Shown: positions 1 through 11,601 of the stretch, in pieces
Position numbering within the stretch: position 1 is the stretch's first letter
Layout: each line of letters starts with the position of its first letter
Assembly (NCBI GenBank): GCA_002812745.2
Contig: NCSJ02000433.1
Coordinates: 1 to 32,309 of the forward strand
From: Scytalidium lignicola
Taxonomy: Eukaryota; Ascomycota; Leotiomycetes
Direction: 5' to 3'
Length of the DNA stretch: 32,309 nucleotides
The notes under the pieces: model-generated
The model's input: only the letters and a program-made list of their open reading frames with translations
Told to the model about the DNA's origin: nothing
Databases searched by the model: none
Position numbers and translations under genes: made by a program

Positions 1-167
1 CCATCGAAACTCCCCCTCAAAAAACNAAAAAAAACTCCTCGCAGCCAGTTCTTCCTTCTCAGCGATACCCCCGAATTTCTTGCAGACCCTTTTACCATTG
101 ACCGGTCAATGCCTCTCCAGTCAATGATTCAACCGCTCCTTGCGTGACTGTCGCTGCCCACCAAACC

Positions 168-3100
168 ATGCCGGGCTTCTTGCGTCGCCTTGGGCCTGCC
201 AGCGATGTAGATCTGCGGAGGTATAGCTTCTACGCAGCTGATGTAGCTAGCAATCCAGCTATCCCCGAGGACGACATCATCCGTAGCAGCAGGACGAGCG
301 AGCAGATTCCCAGAAAACCCTCAGCTGCCGAATTCCTATCGCCAGCTTCGGCCGCTCAATTGCATCATCAGGAAGGCGGCCATGATGATAGCGCTGGCCA
401 ATCTCCACTTCGCCCGATATCCTCGCCCGTTCACCAAGAAGGAACGAAGTATCGACGTTTTTCGTTATTGCGATTTCGTCATGCCTCGGATTCGCAGCTG
501 TCGACGCGAGCCCGGTTGCAGGCTGAAGATATTCCACCATTGCCAAGACGTGAGCGCTATGAATAGCTTCCCCCGCCTTTGACTGATCTCGTCATGCTAA
601 CTCCGATAAATACAGCTCCAGAGATCATCACGACCGCTCCTACCTTCGACCTGAACACGCCAAGCATCAGCAGGAAGAAATCGAGGATGCGCCTTCCAGG
701 ACGCACTAAAAGTTCCATTGAGATCGATACCCGTGCCAGCGATGCTGCAAAACCTGAGAAGAAAGAGCAAAAGTTGGCGGCGGCGGAGTCAGGATCATCA
801 GGTAGCAAGGTTCGTGTGACTTTTGATGAGCCACGGAGATCAATGGCATCCTCAAGTGCTCACCCCCCTCCGGCATATGGAGATGAAGCGACCTCAGCTC
901 TAGCTCTTCCTGTGACACGACTCTCTGAGTCTTCCAGATCTGACGCCAGTTCTGGTGACCATGGAGTTTATGCTACCACGACGACTACGACACATACTAT
1001 TCACACAACCACGACCTTCTTCCGTCTCCCGCGGCGGAAGAAACAAGCGGCTCCTCTCTTCGATCTCTCTCATCTCCCAAAAGCTACCTCCCAAGACCAG
1101 TTTCTTGCGGCACCGAGAGCATCGACTAATGGATCGAGGCGGTCCTTAGGACTTGAATCTCCTACGGAACAGCGGGCGATGAGCACCGCATCGATGGATG
1201 ATGTGGTTACTGATGAAGCCCCATCGCCATTGGCTTCGCCACCTCGCAGCGTGCATGGAAATCCGTCATTGCAGATGGGTGGAACAGGATCACGACTCTC
1301 CAGAGCGGCATCCAATGCTTCTGCACAATCTTCTCCCAGCCGAAGAAGACTTGGAATGCGTGATAGATCATCTACTTTAAGTTCTTTGAGGAACGAGCCG
1401 AGTGATGACCCTTTGCCAACGCCGACACTGCCGTCGACCCGTACCTCTACCTCGACTGGGCGCAAGAGCTTTGGTGATATTTTTGGGCTCTCACATCGAT
1501 TGCGGCAGAATTCCGAATCAGCATTTCCTAAGGGATCTGGGCCAGGTACGCCAGGTTCAATTGCTTCCAAGAACAACTCAATGCAGTTGGTCAGAGAAAC
1601 AATCGTACTTCCTGAGAGGCATGAGGATGATACGCCTGCAAAATATCTCGTTCGCCTAGAGGAGGTAGTGAGTAGAGGTGTCGTCGCGAGCGTCTTATCC
1701 AAAGGCTCCGATCCATTCTCGCAAGCGGTTCTTCGGAGTTATATGCGCGGTTTCGGCTTCTTTGGCGATCCTATGGATATGGCTATTCGGAAACTACTTA
1801 TGGAAGTTGAACTACCCAAAGAGACTCAGCAAATTGACCGGTGTTTGCAAGGATTTGCAAACCGGTATCATGAGTGTAACCCGGGCATATATGCCACTCC
1901 CGATCAAGCCTACTTCATCGCCTTCTCCCTTCTCATCCTACATACTGATGTCTTTAATAAGAATAATAAGCATAAGATGCAAAAGGCCGATTACATAAAG
2001 AATACACGAGGAGAAGGCATTTTTGATGAGGTACTTGAATGTTTCTATGACAATATCTCGTACACTCCTTTCATCCATGTCGAAGATGATTTGGATATCA
2101 ACGGCGAACGAATAGTACAGCACCAAGTGAAGAAGAAGTCCATCTTTCCCCGTGGTGCCGTAGATCCCACAAAGCGACAGTTGAAGGAACCAGTCGATCC
2201 TTACACACTTATTATCGATGGTAGGCTCGATACCCTTAGACCAAACCTAAAAGATGTAATGCATCTGGAAGAACATTACAGCTACTTGGGTACAGCATCC
2301 TCACTCAACTTGAACGAATTGCAAAAGACCTTTTTCAGAACCGGAGTTCTGCAAATTGTTTCGGCACGCTCAAGACCTGACGCATTCATGTCCGAAAAGA
2401 CGGTAACTAATCCAGAAGAAGCACATCCTGGTATTGTTGACATTAAGATTACCAAGGTTGGCCTTCTCTGGCGCAAGGATCCCAAAAAGAAGAAGACTCG
2501 GTCTCCATGGCAGGAGTGGGGAGCCATCCTCACAGGTGCTCAACTTTACTTCTTTCGCAATACTGCCTGGATTAAAAGTCTCATGCACCAGCTCGAAACC
2601 CATATAAAGCAGGGCCATGATGGAATTCCGGTCATCTTCAAGCCCCCACTAGATCATTTCAAACCAGATGCCTTGATGTCAACTGATGATGCAGTGGCTC
2701 TGCGGGACTCTACTTACAAGAAGCACAAGAATGCCTTCGTTTTCGTCCGCCATGGTGGATTTGAGGAAACATTCTTGGCCGACAATGAGGAGGAAATGAA
2801 TGACTGGATGGCCAAGCTCAACTATGCAGCTGCGTTCCGAACGTCGGGAGTTAGAATGCGAGGTGTGGTTGGGGGCAATTACGAGGGTCAACGTACGCGG
2901 GGTATCAGGCGGCTCGAGAGCCGTAATGGCTCTAGTCGATCTGTGCAGACTCCCTCTGGAGAAGTCACGATAGTTAGCGGGAAGATTGATACAAAGATGC
3001 AGCAAGATATTCTTGCCGCACGGAGAGAGATAATGTTGCAGAAAATTGCTGAGGCTGATGAGAAGCTCATTGTGGCGCAGAAGCAGCTGGACTTGCAGTT

Positions 3101-4538
3101 GAGAAACGCAAGACACTTGCAAATTCTTGCGCCAGTTCAGCAGAAGTCTCGGGAACAGGTTATTCTGGCCGCTGCTAGGATGGCGGCTCAGCTGAAATGG
3201 GGGAGAATGGAAATCTGGCGGTTAAAATGCCATCGAGACATTTTGATGTTGGACTTGGAAGAAGAGAAGACCGGTTTAGATGGCGGTAGCATTAGATATG
3301 AGTCCGCTGGTGAGACCCCCGAGCGAGCCAGTCTTTCTCGCCTGCAATCGAAAGCGGGTTCGATTCCGCCAAGTCAACGTAGTCCGCGATCTCCAAACGA
3401 TAGCTTGGTCGGACGACAGCCATCCTCGTCCCATGGGAAGCCCCAACAGGAGAAGGATCATGCTCTGGACGACGTGTTCCAATCGCTGCCGGCCCTTTCT
3501 GATTCATCTAGCTTTCAAAAATCTCAAGGCTCCTGGGAGATTCCACCACTCACCTTTAACATCCCCGGCAAACGCAAAACTTCCCTTTCTAGTGCTGGTC
3601 CATCAACTTCGGAGGCCGGACCTCCATCTACTGCTGCCAGCAGGCAAAATGCAACCACTGAATCAGTTCATCGCCCCAAGACTCCGGATGTCGATGCGGC
3701 AGAGCAGGCGGTGTTAGAGCAAGCAGGTCTTATGGACACCAACAAAACACCAGAGAGTAAGAGGCCTGGAACGGGTGCAGAAAATGAGGAAAGCAAGGAT
3801 CACATGGCCGACAAAGAGAAGGGAGATAGAAGTAAAATTAGACGGAGTTTGCAGCGCACGCTACGAGATGCCCATGTTCCTGCTCACACTCGCTCTAGAA
3901 GAACGAAAGACTCATTTTCTGGTACGGTTGCTTCCGAGGAGACTCCTACTGAGGATGTTCTGTCTCGAGGTACTGGAAGCTTCGTGGTCCATGGTAAAAA
4001 GGCGTCCGTCATCACATTTGGTGAAGAACTTAAGAATATGTCACGGAAGCAGGCGCTCAAAGATGGGCAAAGTGTCCAGTCGCCACCTTCAGCTGATGAC
4101 GATATCCACTCGACGCTCTCAGGGCCTTCTGGCTACCGTGAGCGACATGATTCTGCAGGTACTGGTAGCACAACAACAGCACAAAGTTTTGGCGACCTAA
4201 ATAGAATGATGTCAAATCATAGCTCAGGAAACATGCAAGCTCTTGCGCCGTCGGACGGGGATGATAGTGAAGTTGCTGTAAGCTTTTCCGAAGGGAGACG
4301 TTCGCCTCTTCCACCAGTTGACGATGGGAATGAGGATGGCAACAGTCACGAACCACTCGAGGGCTATGAGAAGCAGGCAGCTTTTTACACCCCGGAGGGT
4401 TCAAATTCGCCCACAACACCTAAATTCAAGGATGTTGAGAACAACATGGATGAGGGTGAAAAATCCGAGGAGGCCACAAGTGAAGCTCCTACAGATAATC
4501 TGCCACATTCCTTACCTCAAACCGTGGTCAGCACGTAG
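168..4538 (+). CDS. SYT1: Arf guanine-nucleotide exchange factor, Sec7 + PH domains (Syt1-like)
   Basis: Predicted exons 168-549 and 616-4538, giving 1434 aa. The 66-nt intron has a GTGAGC donor, a TGCTAAC branch site and a TACAG acceptor; it removes an in-frame TAG at 564-566. The ATG at 168 has good context (ACCATGCC); the frame extends upstream only to a non-ATG codon. The Sec7 domain lies near residues 464-618, with the glutamic finger in LPKETQQIDR (about E530) and the second Sec7 motif around LLILHTDVFNKNNKHKM. A PH domain follows (about 742-866, KKKKTRSPWQEWG to NDWMAKLNYAAAF), then a basic/coiled-coil stretch (about 918-963). Both termini are long, Ser/Pro-rich and probably disordered. 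By family, it activates Arf GTPases by GDP/GTP exchange at Golgi or endosomal membranes, with the PH domain contributing lipid binding. The Sec7-PH order fits yeast Syt1 rather than Sec7 or Gea. It converges on SRP72. The family is certain; the orthologue name is likely. Confidence 0.9.
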
Positions 4539-5027
4539 GAGTATGACTGGTTTTTTCTTCTTCTCCGGGGTACAAGCACCCTCTGAACTTTCCCCCTTCT
4601 TTTTTCCAATTCCAACGCTAGCCATAGACATCACTGCCGCTTACTATTTAACTAGCGATGATGCTTGGCGTATCTTAACGATAGGCTTTATTGTCCTACA
4701 AAAACACAAAAGTGCCAATTATTTTCATTTGTACTGCTGTAAACTAGGCATTGCTTGCTCAACTAGCTTTCATTTTCGGGGATAGATACAGGCGTTTTAC
4801 TTTAGCTAGGTTAGGAGGATACTTAGACATGTGTTGGGCTTGAGGTATTCAGGTTATCATGACGACTTTTAAAATCGTCTCCAATAGATGAGACGTGGCA
4901 TGGAGCGTATGAAATTCTTTTTAACTTTTACATGCTTTAATGCTTTGATTTGACATATGTAATGCTGCCGATCTATATGGCCTTGACCCCTAAACACACG
5001 AATGGGAGTTCGTGCGCTTCTCCCATC
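4539..5027. other. Convergent 3' intergenic region (Arf GEF / SRP72)
   Basis: This 489-bp tail-to-tail spacer has T-rich stretches after the GEF stop that suit 3' UTRs. A near-perfect palindrome (GACGACTTTTAAAATCGTC, 4861-4879, one mismatched pair) sits in the middle. I see no gene or RNA here. Confidence 0.6.
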
Positions 5028-7047
5028 TCATTTCTTGCCTTTCTTCTTCTTATTCTTTGGCCCCCCACCACCAGGAGGAGCCTTCTCTACCTTGATTGCG
5101 GACCCGCCAACTAACTCTAAACTCTCTTCCTCTTTCACAACGCCTCCCTGCGTTGCGTCTGCCGCCTTCTTCTTTCCCTTCTTTCCTTTGGGTCTATAAC
5201 TACTCCTATCCCGCAGTGGCAGCCACCTCTCCGGATCCATCTTCTTCCCTTCTTCGTAGTCTTTTGGCAACTTACTCTTCCTTGTATGTCGCTTCTTAGC
5301 GGGTTTTTCTTTCTCCGTGTCAATCGCGCTGCGTTTCTTGCCTGCGCTGGCCGAAGGCTGGGGTGCTATGGATGCAATACCTGCTTCTTCGAGAGCTTCA
5401 GCGTCGATGCCTACGATGAGACGGTCTACTGAAGGGAGCTTCTCGAGATCCGACGAGATTTTAGGGAAGTCGGTCGTAGCGTAAGAGGCGACCATACCAG
5501 CTATGGCAACACGGTCGCTTCCATCCTGTTCTCGCAAACTAGAGAAAATCTCCCCAGCCGCTTTGAAGTCTTCCGGGTTTGAAGAGGAGAGAAGAGAGAA
5601 TCCAGCGGCGCTAAGAAGGGATGGTGCAGGTTTAGATTTTCGTCGCCAGTACGATGCTGCTTTTTCTAGTTCGATTTTGATGGGGTCTTTTCGCCCTGAA
5701 AGCTTATACAATGAAACCATAACAGCAACAAGGCCTGGAGCAAATCGAACATCCAGATCAGAAGGAGACGAGGATTCTTCCAATCGCTTGAAGAACGATT
5801 CAAGAAGGTTTATCGCCGGACCTGGGTTATTAGTGAGGACGTATAGTTGGATAATTGTCAGTATCAAGCCGACATCATTTGGTCGTTTCTCCAAAAGAAG
5901 TAGAATCTGCTTCAATCCAATTTTTCCAGGCTCGCCGCGTGTATGAGCCGCAGCATTAAGCACCGAAAGGCTATTCACGAATGGTGACAGAGTTGGCGAC
6001 GGGGACTTCGATATAATTGACGAGGTAGAATATGCAACCCCGGAAAATTTCTGGGCCTGGAGATCAATTACATAATGATTCCGCTGTAATATGCTGGCCT
6101 GATGCTCGAAATGTCTCTCCGTATGCTTCAGTTCGGGCATAGAGTCGAACACACGCTGAGTAAGATAAGGATTGTCATTCTTTGTTGAGGCAGCTAGCTC
6201 GTTGTTTTGAGCGATGACTCTCGATGGTAGTTCGGGTACTCTGATAAAAAGGTTAGCAAGACTATGATATAGGGACTAGCTGGACATACTCTGCAACATT
6301 TATCATCTTTTGGATTGTCTCGGCTTCCTCGAGTCTGCCCATCTTCGTGAACACGAAAGCCTGTTGCACCATAATTGGTAAAATCTCAGCTTTCTTATCC
6401 TCATCGCTCAGCTCATCAGATGCCTCGCACAAATCTCTAGCCATTTTCAGCAAGATAGCAGCAACTGTCAATTCTCCTCGTGCTATACAGCCGCATCCAG
6501 CATTATAAGCCGTCTCGAAAGCCTCTGAGTCTTCCCTGGTAGGCTTCTTTCTACTTGGCTCAACCTTATTACCATTTCCCTGCCACTCCAACTGTGCATC
6601 GACAGCTGCGCTGTTGATCCGCAAATCATTCTCTTCCCCTTCAATCGGCGCCTTCTGACTGCTCAGCTCCTTATATATTCGCGCTGCATCCTCGAATTTC
6701 TCTGCTCGATATGCCACCTGAGCAGCCACGTGCTTCAACCCTCTGTCATCACTACCGGATCGATGTACTAATTCTTCAGCCTCAGTAAGCTTTCCGGTCT
6801 TATACAAAGCATAGGCTTTTTCGAGGACGCATTCTTGGTCGAGCTTATCTCCACCATCATCGAGTGCGCGCAACGCATCGTCGAAACGATCAAGGTTGAG
6901 AAGGGCCACTACACGGGTGTGCAAGGCCTTGGGGTCGTTCTTGGAGGACTTTAGCACAGCATTGGATGCTTTGAGGATTTCTTCATGGTCGCTGATGGTG
7001 GTGGAGCGTAGCAGACTGCTCAATATAGCCACTGGATTGGAGGTCAT
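5028..7047 (-). CDS. SRP72: Signal recognition particle subunit SRP72
   Basis: Predicted exons (minus strand) 7047-6290 and 6240-5028, 656 aa. The 49-nt intron starts GTATGT, has a GCTAAC branch site and ends ATCAG; joining gives a continuous VAEVPELPSRV frame. The N-terminal two thirds are helical and TPR-like (for example YALYKTGKLTEAEELVH and AYRAEKFEDAARIYKEL). The C-terminus carries the SRP72 RNA-binding signature DPERWLPLRDRSSYRPKGKK at about residues 588-607, followed by Lys-rich and Gly/Pro-rich tails. By family, it binds SRP68 through its TPRs and 7S RNA through the basic C-terminus, in the cytosolic particle that targets ribosomes to the ER. Length and domain order match fungal SRP72. 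The start ATG (7047) opens MTSNPVAILSSLL. The PAP2 gene lies upstream on the same strand. Confidence 0.96.
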
Positions 7048-7807
7048 AGTGGCTACAAGCCGGAGGGGGGGTCCCTGTGACCCAAGAGCAGTTTTTCTCA
7101 GTTAACAACGAGCGTCGCGCGACCAGGCCATCAGATGCTCTCTGTTGGCGGTGTGGAAATCTTTAGATACAGCACATGCCAAAGGAGGGGAGTTTGTCGA
7201 TTGATCTCATGTCCTCAGCGGGGTAGCCGCAATAATTACTGCCCAGCAACTTGAAATTATTATCAAGGTTGATTTCCATGGTGCGAGACGTGGGGCAGCA
7301 AATTCGGCCACCGTAGACGACGAGTCGCTTCCCCGACCTTTGACCTTGAAGGGTGAGAATTTATAAAAAAGGGGGAACAGGTCTCAAGCATCTAAGTCGC
7401 TCGACTGCTGGACGTTTACGGCCAATGTCTCTCTTGTTGCTATTACTGCTGTATAAAGTAACTACCATCTAAACCAGTTCTCGGTGGAGCCTTGTTTCTG
7501 CAAACGTGGGCAAAGTTTAAGTTAACATCACTTCTAAGAATCACTTCTTTCGTTGCAATACTGTGGATTCATTCAGATATGTTTTCAAATTTTTAAAATT
7601 TGAATGATCGGGAATCCCTCGAGCCCGCTAATTATCAATATAAATGCTTTAATTTTTGGCACTTCTTTGAGTATTCCTCTAGTGAGTATCTCTGCCCAGG
7701 CTACGTTGTATACTCAAATCCAGACACATTAGAGCGGGAAAAAACGCGCTCGTAGATAATATATATAAGACAACGCCATATCCATGCACCTGCATCCGTT
7801 TTTATTT
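7048..7807. other. Intergenic region: SRP72 promoter and PAP2-gene 3' flank
   Basis: This 760-bp region between two minus-strand genes should hold the SRP72 promoter next to 7047 and the PAP2 3' UTR near 7808. A perfect AT-rich inverted repeat (10-bp arms, 1-nt centre) lies at 7584-7604. I see no ORF or RNA gene. Confidence 0.55.
7584..7604. repeat. Perfect AT-rich inverted repeat
   Basis: Arms TTCAAATTTT and AAAATTTGAA are separated by one T. It lies about 200 bp beyond the PAP2 gene 3' end. It could be a 3'-end or hairpin element, or chance in AT-rich DNA. Confidence 0.5.
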
Positions 7808-9204
7808 TTATCTATACATTCTTCGTCCGACTCGGCGGTTTCTCTCTCCAGTGGAAGGGATAGGCTTCTCTAGCCTCAAACACCATAATAACAAATCCTC
7901 TAAGGGTAATAGGACTAAGAAAATACGGTTGCAAAAGAAAGCAGTGAGGGCGACAACGGTAGCCACACATGCATCAAGGTAGTAGTGATTCGCAGTTGCG
8001 ACAATCGTAACCAGGATCCAGGCCGGGTATCCAATACCGAACAGGATGTAGAATAGCGTCCAGAACCTGGACTTCCGTGTCTCTCCCGGCTCGAGCCTCT
8101 TGCGGAAGATACCAGACTGGTAAAACATGGTGCAACCGATGCAGAAGGAATAACCAAAGTGCATCGAGGGCATTGCGGCCAGTGAGTTGACGTATTTGCC
8201 AGACATCCATACACTCTGAGCATCATCGTGACGAACGCTATCGAGGAACCCATACTCCTGTGGAAGCAATCGAGGCGGCATGCATGGATAGAAAATGAAA
8301 ATGCAAAATGCGAGAAGATTGGTGAGAGTCATGGTTCTTCGGACTATGGCAAATGTATGGTGTGAAGGAGCAACGTAGTAATACCAAGCAATGAATCTGA
8401 GACGGGGGTCAGTAAAATAGCTTTTGCGCGCAAAATAGAGAGTGTTGCATCATAACCTACCCAACGGTACCTGGAATATGGATCAAGGCGTACGAACGGT
8501 TGAGGATCGTCAAAAAGGTTTGATGGCCATGCATAAACCATTGCTGCACATCCTGCTCCCTGACCGGCCACAAGAAGCTTAGCCAGGAGAACTGCTCAAA
8601 CTCCAAGACAGCCAACCCATGATCTTGGGCCACATCCCATATGCCAGTTTTGGAGAAGATGGCTTGGGAGAGAATATTCGTAGATCGGTAGAAAGCGTAG
8701 GTAATGATCCAATAAAACATCTCCATCAAAAAGGGGAACTTCTGCATGATCTTGCTGTGGAAGTGGTTTGCAAATTGCGACGTGTTGGGAGTGTAGAGAT
8801 CGGTTCCACAGCATCTTCTCTTCTTTGGAGGATACTTCTCGCCGGTAAGAATGGGTTCTTCACTGTCGTCATCGGCGGCGGCGTCGTAAAGATTCTCTCG
8901 CGAGAGAAGATCATCGGAAGAGCGTGCAGAGTTGGAATCCGGGTCTTCATTGAGTATGCCACTCTGTGGTCCCCGACTGCGAAATATGCGATATCCGCGC
9001 CTTCTGGTGAAGAACATTGCGCCGACCAGAATACTGGCGACGACCTAAAGGGAGAGAAGCCGTTAGCTACCATGGCTTGCTCCGAAGGGATTACATATAA
9101 GTAATTCTTACTATTGGCTCAAACCATCCTGGCAGTTTCCATGCTGCCTCACTGTTCCACTCTGGTTCCCCTATTGGAACCGTAATGTTCGCCTCGAGCC
9201 CCAT
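7808..9204 (-). CDS. PAP2-superfamily integral membrane protein (Aur1/Ipt1-like, PAP2_3 type)
   Basis: Predicted exons (minus strand) 9204-9112, 9044-8461 and 8396-7808, 421 aa. Intron 1 (67 nt) begins GTAAGAA with a GCTAAC branch; intron 2 (64 nt) begins GTAGGTT and ends TCTCAG. The N-terminus, missed if one starts at 9017, adds PGWFEPIVVASILVGAMFF, a first membrane segment. A polar acidic/basic stretch follows, then about five hydrophobic helices. PAP2 hallmarks are present: YPCMPPRLLP, AMPSMHFGYS (His about 305) and ANHYYLD (His about 363, Asp about 367), the expected catalytic His/His/Asp of the lipid phosphatase/phosphotransferase fold. The PPRLLP-PSMH-HYYLD order is that of the PAP2_3 group, which includes inositolphosphorylceramide synthase. 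It is probably a lipid phosphatase or head-group transferase in the secretory pathway; the substrate is unknown, and it need not be AUR1 itself. Confidence 0.88.
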
Positions 9205-9537
9205 TGTTGACTAGGAACTTTCACATCTACCGATCGCAAGGGAGACTCTATTCAAGGGGTGGAAGGACTATGAAGATCCGAGGTAAGAAATCAGGACCAG
9301 GCGAGGGAGAGGCTTGATGAAAAAGGTGACGAGAGAAGGGTGGGTTGTGAGGAGGTGTTATCGATCGCGAGATGCCGTCGGAAGATCGGCCAAGGAGGGA
9401 CAAGGAAAAGGCAGAATCCAGACCAATTAATCTATTAAAGAAGGGAGAAAGAAAGAACGGGGATGTGAAGTGCACTGAGGCACCAAAAGGGCCGGAAGTA
9501 AGAGAGAGTGTGGGTGTGATGATAATGATGATGAAAA

Positions 9538-9580
9538 AGAGAGAGAGAGAGAGCGAGAGAGAGAGCGAGAGAGAGAGGGG
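9538..9580. repeat. Interrupted (GA)n microsatellite
   Basis: About 43 bp of GA dinucleotides interrupted at regular spacing by GC (GAGAGAGC blocks). It lies about 330 bp upstream of the PAP2 start, possibly in its promoter. Confidence 0.9.
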
Positions 9581-10110
9581 AGAAGAATATTACAGCAAGA
9601 GAGGTAAGGAGACGCACGAAGGATGGTTGATGGTTGATACGTACCCAGACACGCCAGACAAGGGCGGGAGCTAGGCAAGGGAGGCTAAAAACGCACGGTA
9701 GGCTAAGTAAGCCCTGGCTGAGTGGAGGGGAGGCACTGGAGGGAGAGGCTTAACACGCGCGCGCAGAAACAGACAGGCAAGACAGGCAGACATCATAATC
9801 ATCATCATCATTAATTACACGGTTGGATTTGTTTTTCCTCTTGACATCTTCCTGGATCAAGAGAAAAAAGAAGGTCGTCTCTTCTTGCCGCCGCCGCCTT
9901 TTGTTTCAGCAGTCTAATTATTGATTTCTTCAGATTCCGCGTATGTCTCCGCGATCTGGTTGCTCGAATCGGCAGGAAGGAGGGGCGGAGCTCGAGGCTG
10001 GAACTAGCAAAACTTCCTCTCCTAATCCGGACTAAATTGAGCAACCAGGGAACCGTGAAACCCCCGAGATCCTGCTCCCTTCCATCATCCCTCCATCCCT
10101 CTATCCCTCA

Positions 10111-10153
10111 TCCATCCAAGCCCATCCAAGCCCATCCAAGCCCATCCAAGCCC
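10111..10153. repeat. 10-bp tandem repeat, four copies
   Basis: CCCATCCAAG is repeated four times (the first copy begins with T), with a partial fifth unit and a CCATCC-rich lead-in from 10081. There are no spacers, so it is not a CRISPR array; it is an ordinary minisatellite. Confidence 0.92.
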
Positions 10154-10580
10154 GCAAGCCAAAGCAAGAGAGGCTGACGACGACCCTTTGGCTAATCAGA
10201 TGTGGCCCTCCGGCTCGCGGCAAGAAAAGCCCTTTCCATCAATCAAGTAATTACTGTACAGTTCTTACGTACCTCGGTCATTCATTCACCTGGGTGTTGA
10301 TGATTATTCCATGTCGACTTTTCGCCAATGCATTGAACATTGAACTGTTCATACTCCGTACACCGTACTGTACTGTATTACAGTAAGTTATTGCGCTGCT
10401 AGCAAGGAATTACTCAAGATTTCTTGTCGCAGAGCAACCCCATGTTGTCATGTCGCGTGTGCCAAGGGGGAGACTTGGACGATCAAAGAGTACATCCGCC
10501 ACTCACACTGGCCCTCTTCCTGGGGGGTACACGTAGTACTGTAGGGGAGCACACGACAGTGCCGCAATCTCTCCACACAA

Positions 10581-10596
10581 CACACACACACACACA
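10581..10596. repeat. (CA)8 microsatellite next to an ambiguous base
   Basis: Eight CA units end four bases before an N at 10600. The N probably reflects uncertain assembly at the repeat. Confidence 0.85.
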
Positions 10597-11037
10597 GTTN
10601 GCTCCTGAATTATTGCAATCGCCCCTTGGTAATAATAATGGATGTCGAGCATGGAAATACAAATGATACCGTCCACCCATGACTGACTGCACGACTGGCA
10701 CAACAGGTACTGTACGCACGGTACGTTGGTGGAGGTGGTCAGTCTCGACCATGATACATGATACTGTGGTACAGCTTGGGCGGGCAGTCAAATTAGAAAC
10801 GGGTGAAAAAGGAGGCGTAGTCGGCCGGAAATGGCTGTGGATGATGATCGTCATGTCGTAGGTGGTTGCCAGTCGTGAGCTCTAAATAATCATTCCCCTC
10901 CCAAGCAGCCCTTGCAAGCAAGCGTCTTGGCCGAATCCTTCTGGTTGGCATCCACACCAAAGTCAGCGTCCCACTTCCGTCCTATCTAATTACTGTACTG
11001 TCCTTTAATTTATTATCCTCACAAACACTTTTATTAA

Positions 11038-11057
11038 TTTATTTATTTATTTATTTA
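11038..11057. repeat. (TTTA)5 microsatellite
   Basis: Five TTTA units in an AT-rich stretch, followed within 15 bp by a cluster of GTACAGTA and CGTACGTAC words. Confidence 0.85.
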
Positions 11058-11601
11058 TTCATTACAGTCCTGTACAGTACAGTATTTCTACGTACGTACA
11101 ATACAAGTTGTGTCATGTTTTCTGGCATTCTCTGTAAGTTAGTGGTGGAGCAAAGAATAAAACTACAGTAATACCAGCTACGGTAGATGACAGCTAACGT
11201 CAGCCCGTTTATATTAGACACCTGGTAAGTCACGTGTTGCAGCTCATAGTCCCCCTTTGCAAAGATTTTCATGATGGACAAAACAATATATGTGCATTCA
11301 AACGAGCCCAGCTAATGTAAAATCAAAACTTTCTTCTACCAGATCAACCATCTCCAGATTCTCACACGTTGTAATATACAAGGCCACCCAGGCATGGCCC
11401 TCTAAATGCAATTGCACCCCCAAGCTAACTCCATGATCGTATTGGTACAAGGATTCAGAAGGGAAAAAAGCTCTCCTGAAACTCCAAGAAGAGAACCAGA
11501 GCTCCATCGTAGTGAGGCTGAAAACCCCGCAGAGCTAACATGAGTGCACTCCCTCAGTATCTCCGACCGCCAGACTCCTTTCATTAACCGTGAAACCAAC
11601 G

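Larger units (their letters stand above)
9205..11601. other. Long gene-free region rich in simple repeats
   Basis: About 2.4 kb with no convincing gene; open frames here come from repeats or start at non-ATG codons. It contains a GA tract, a 10-bp tandem repeat, a (CA)8 tract beside an N, a (TTTA)5 tract and repeated TACTGTAC/GTACAGTA words. The part next to 9204 should be the promoter and leader of the PAP2 gene; the part next to 11602 the SET9 3' flank. Confidence 0.6.

Noticed and set aside
9248..9678. Open frames on both strands over the GA tract
   Set aside because: They are products of low-complexity repeats (RERESERE or LSLALSL-type peptides).
10111..10153. Possible CRISPR-like array
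   Set aside because: The units are contiguous with no spacers, and this is a eukaryotic nuclear genome.
9205..11601. Search for tRNA, 5S rRNA and transposon remnants in the long spacers
   Set aside because: I found no TTC-loop/anticodon arrangement, no 5S-like sequence, no transposase or reverse-transcriptase motifs and no long terminal repeats. Weak or degenerate copies could be missed by eye.
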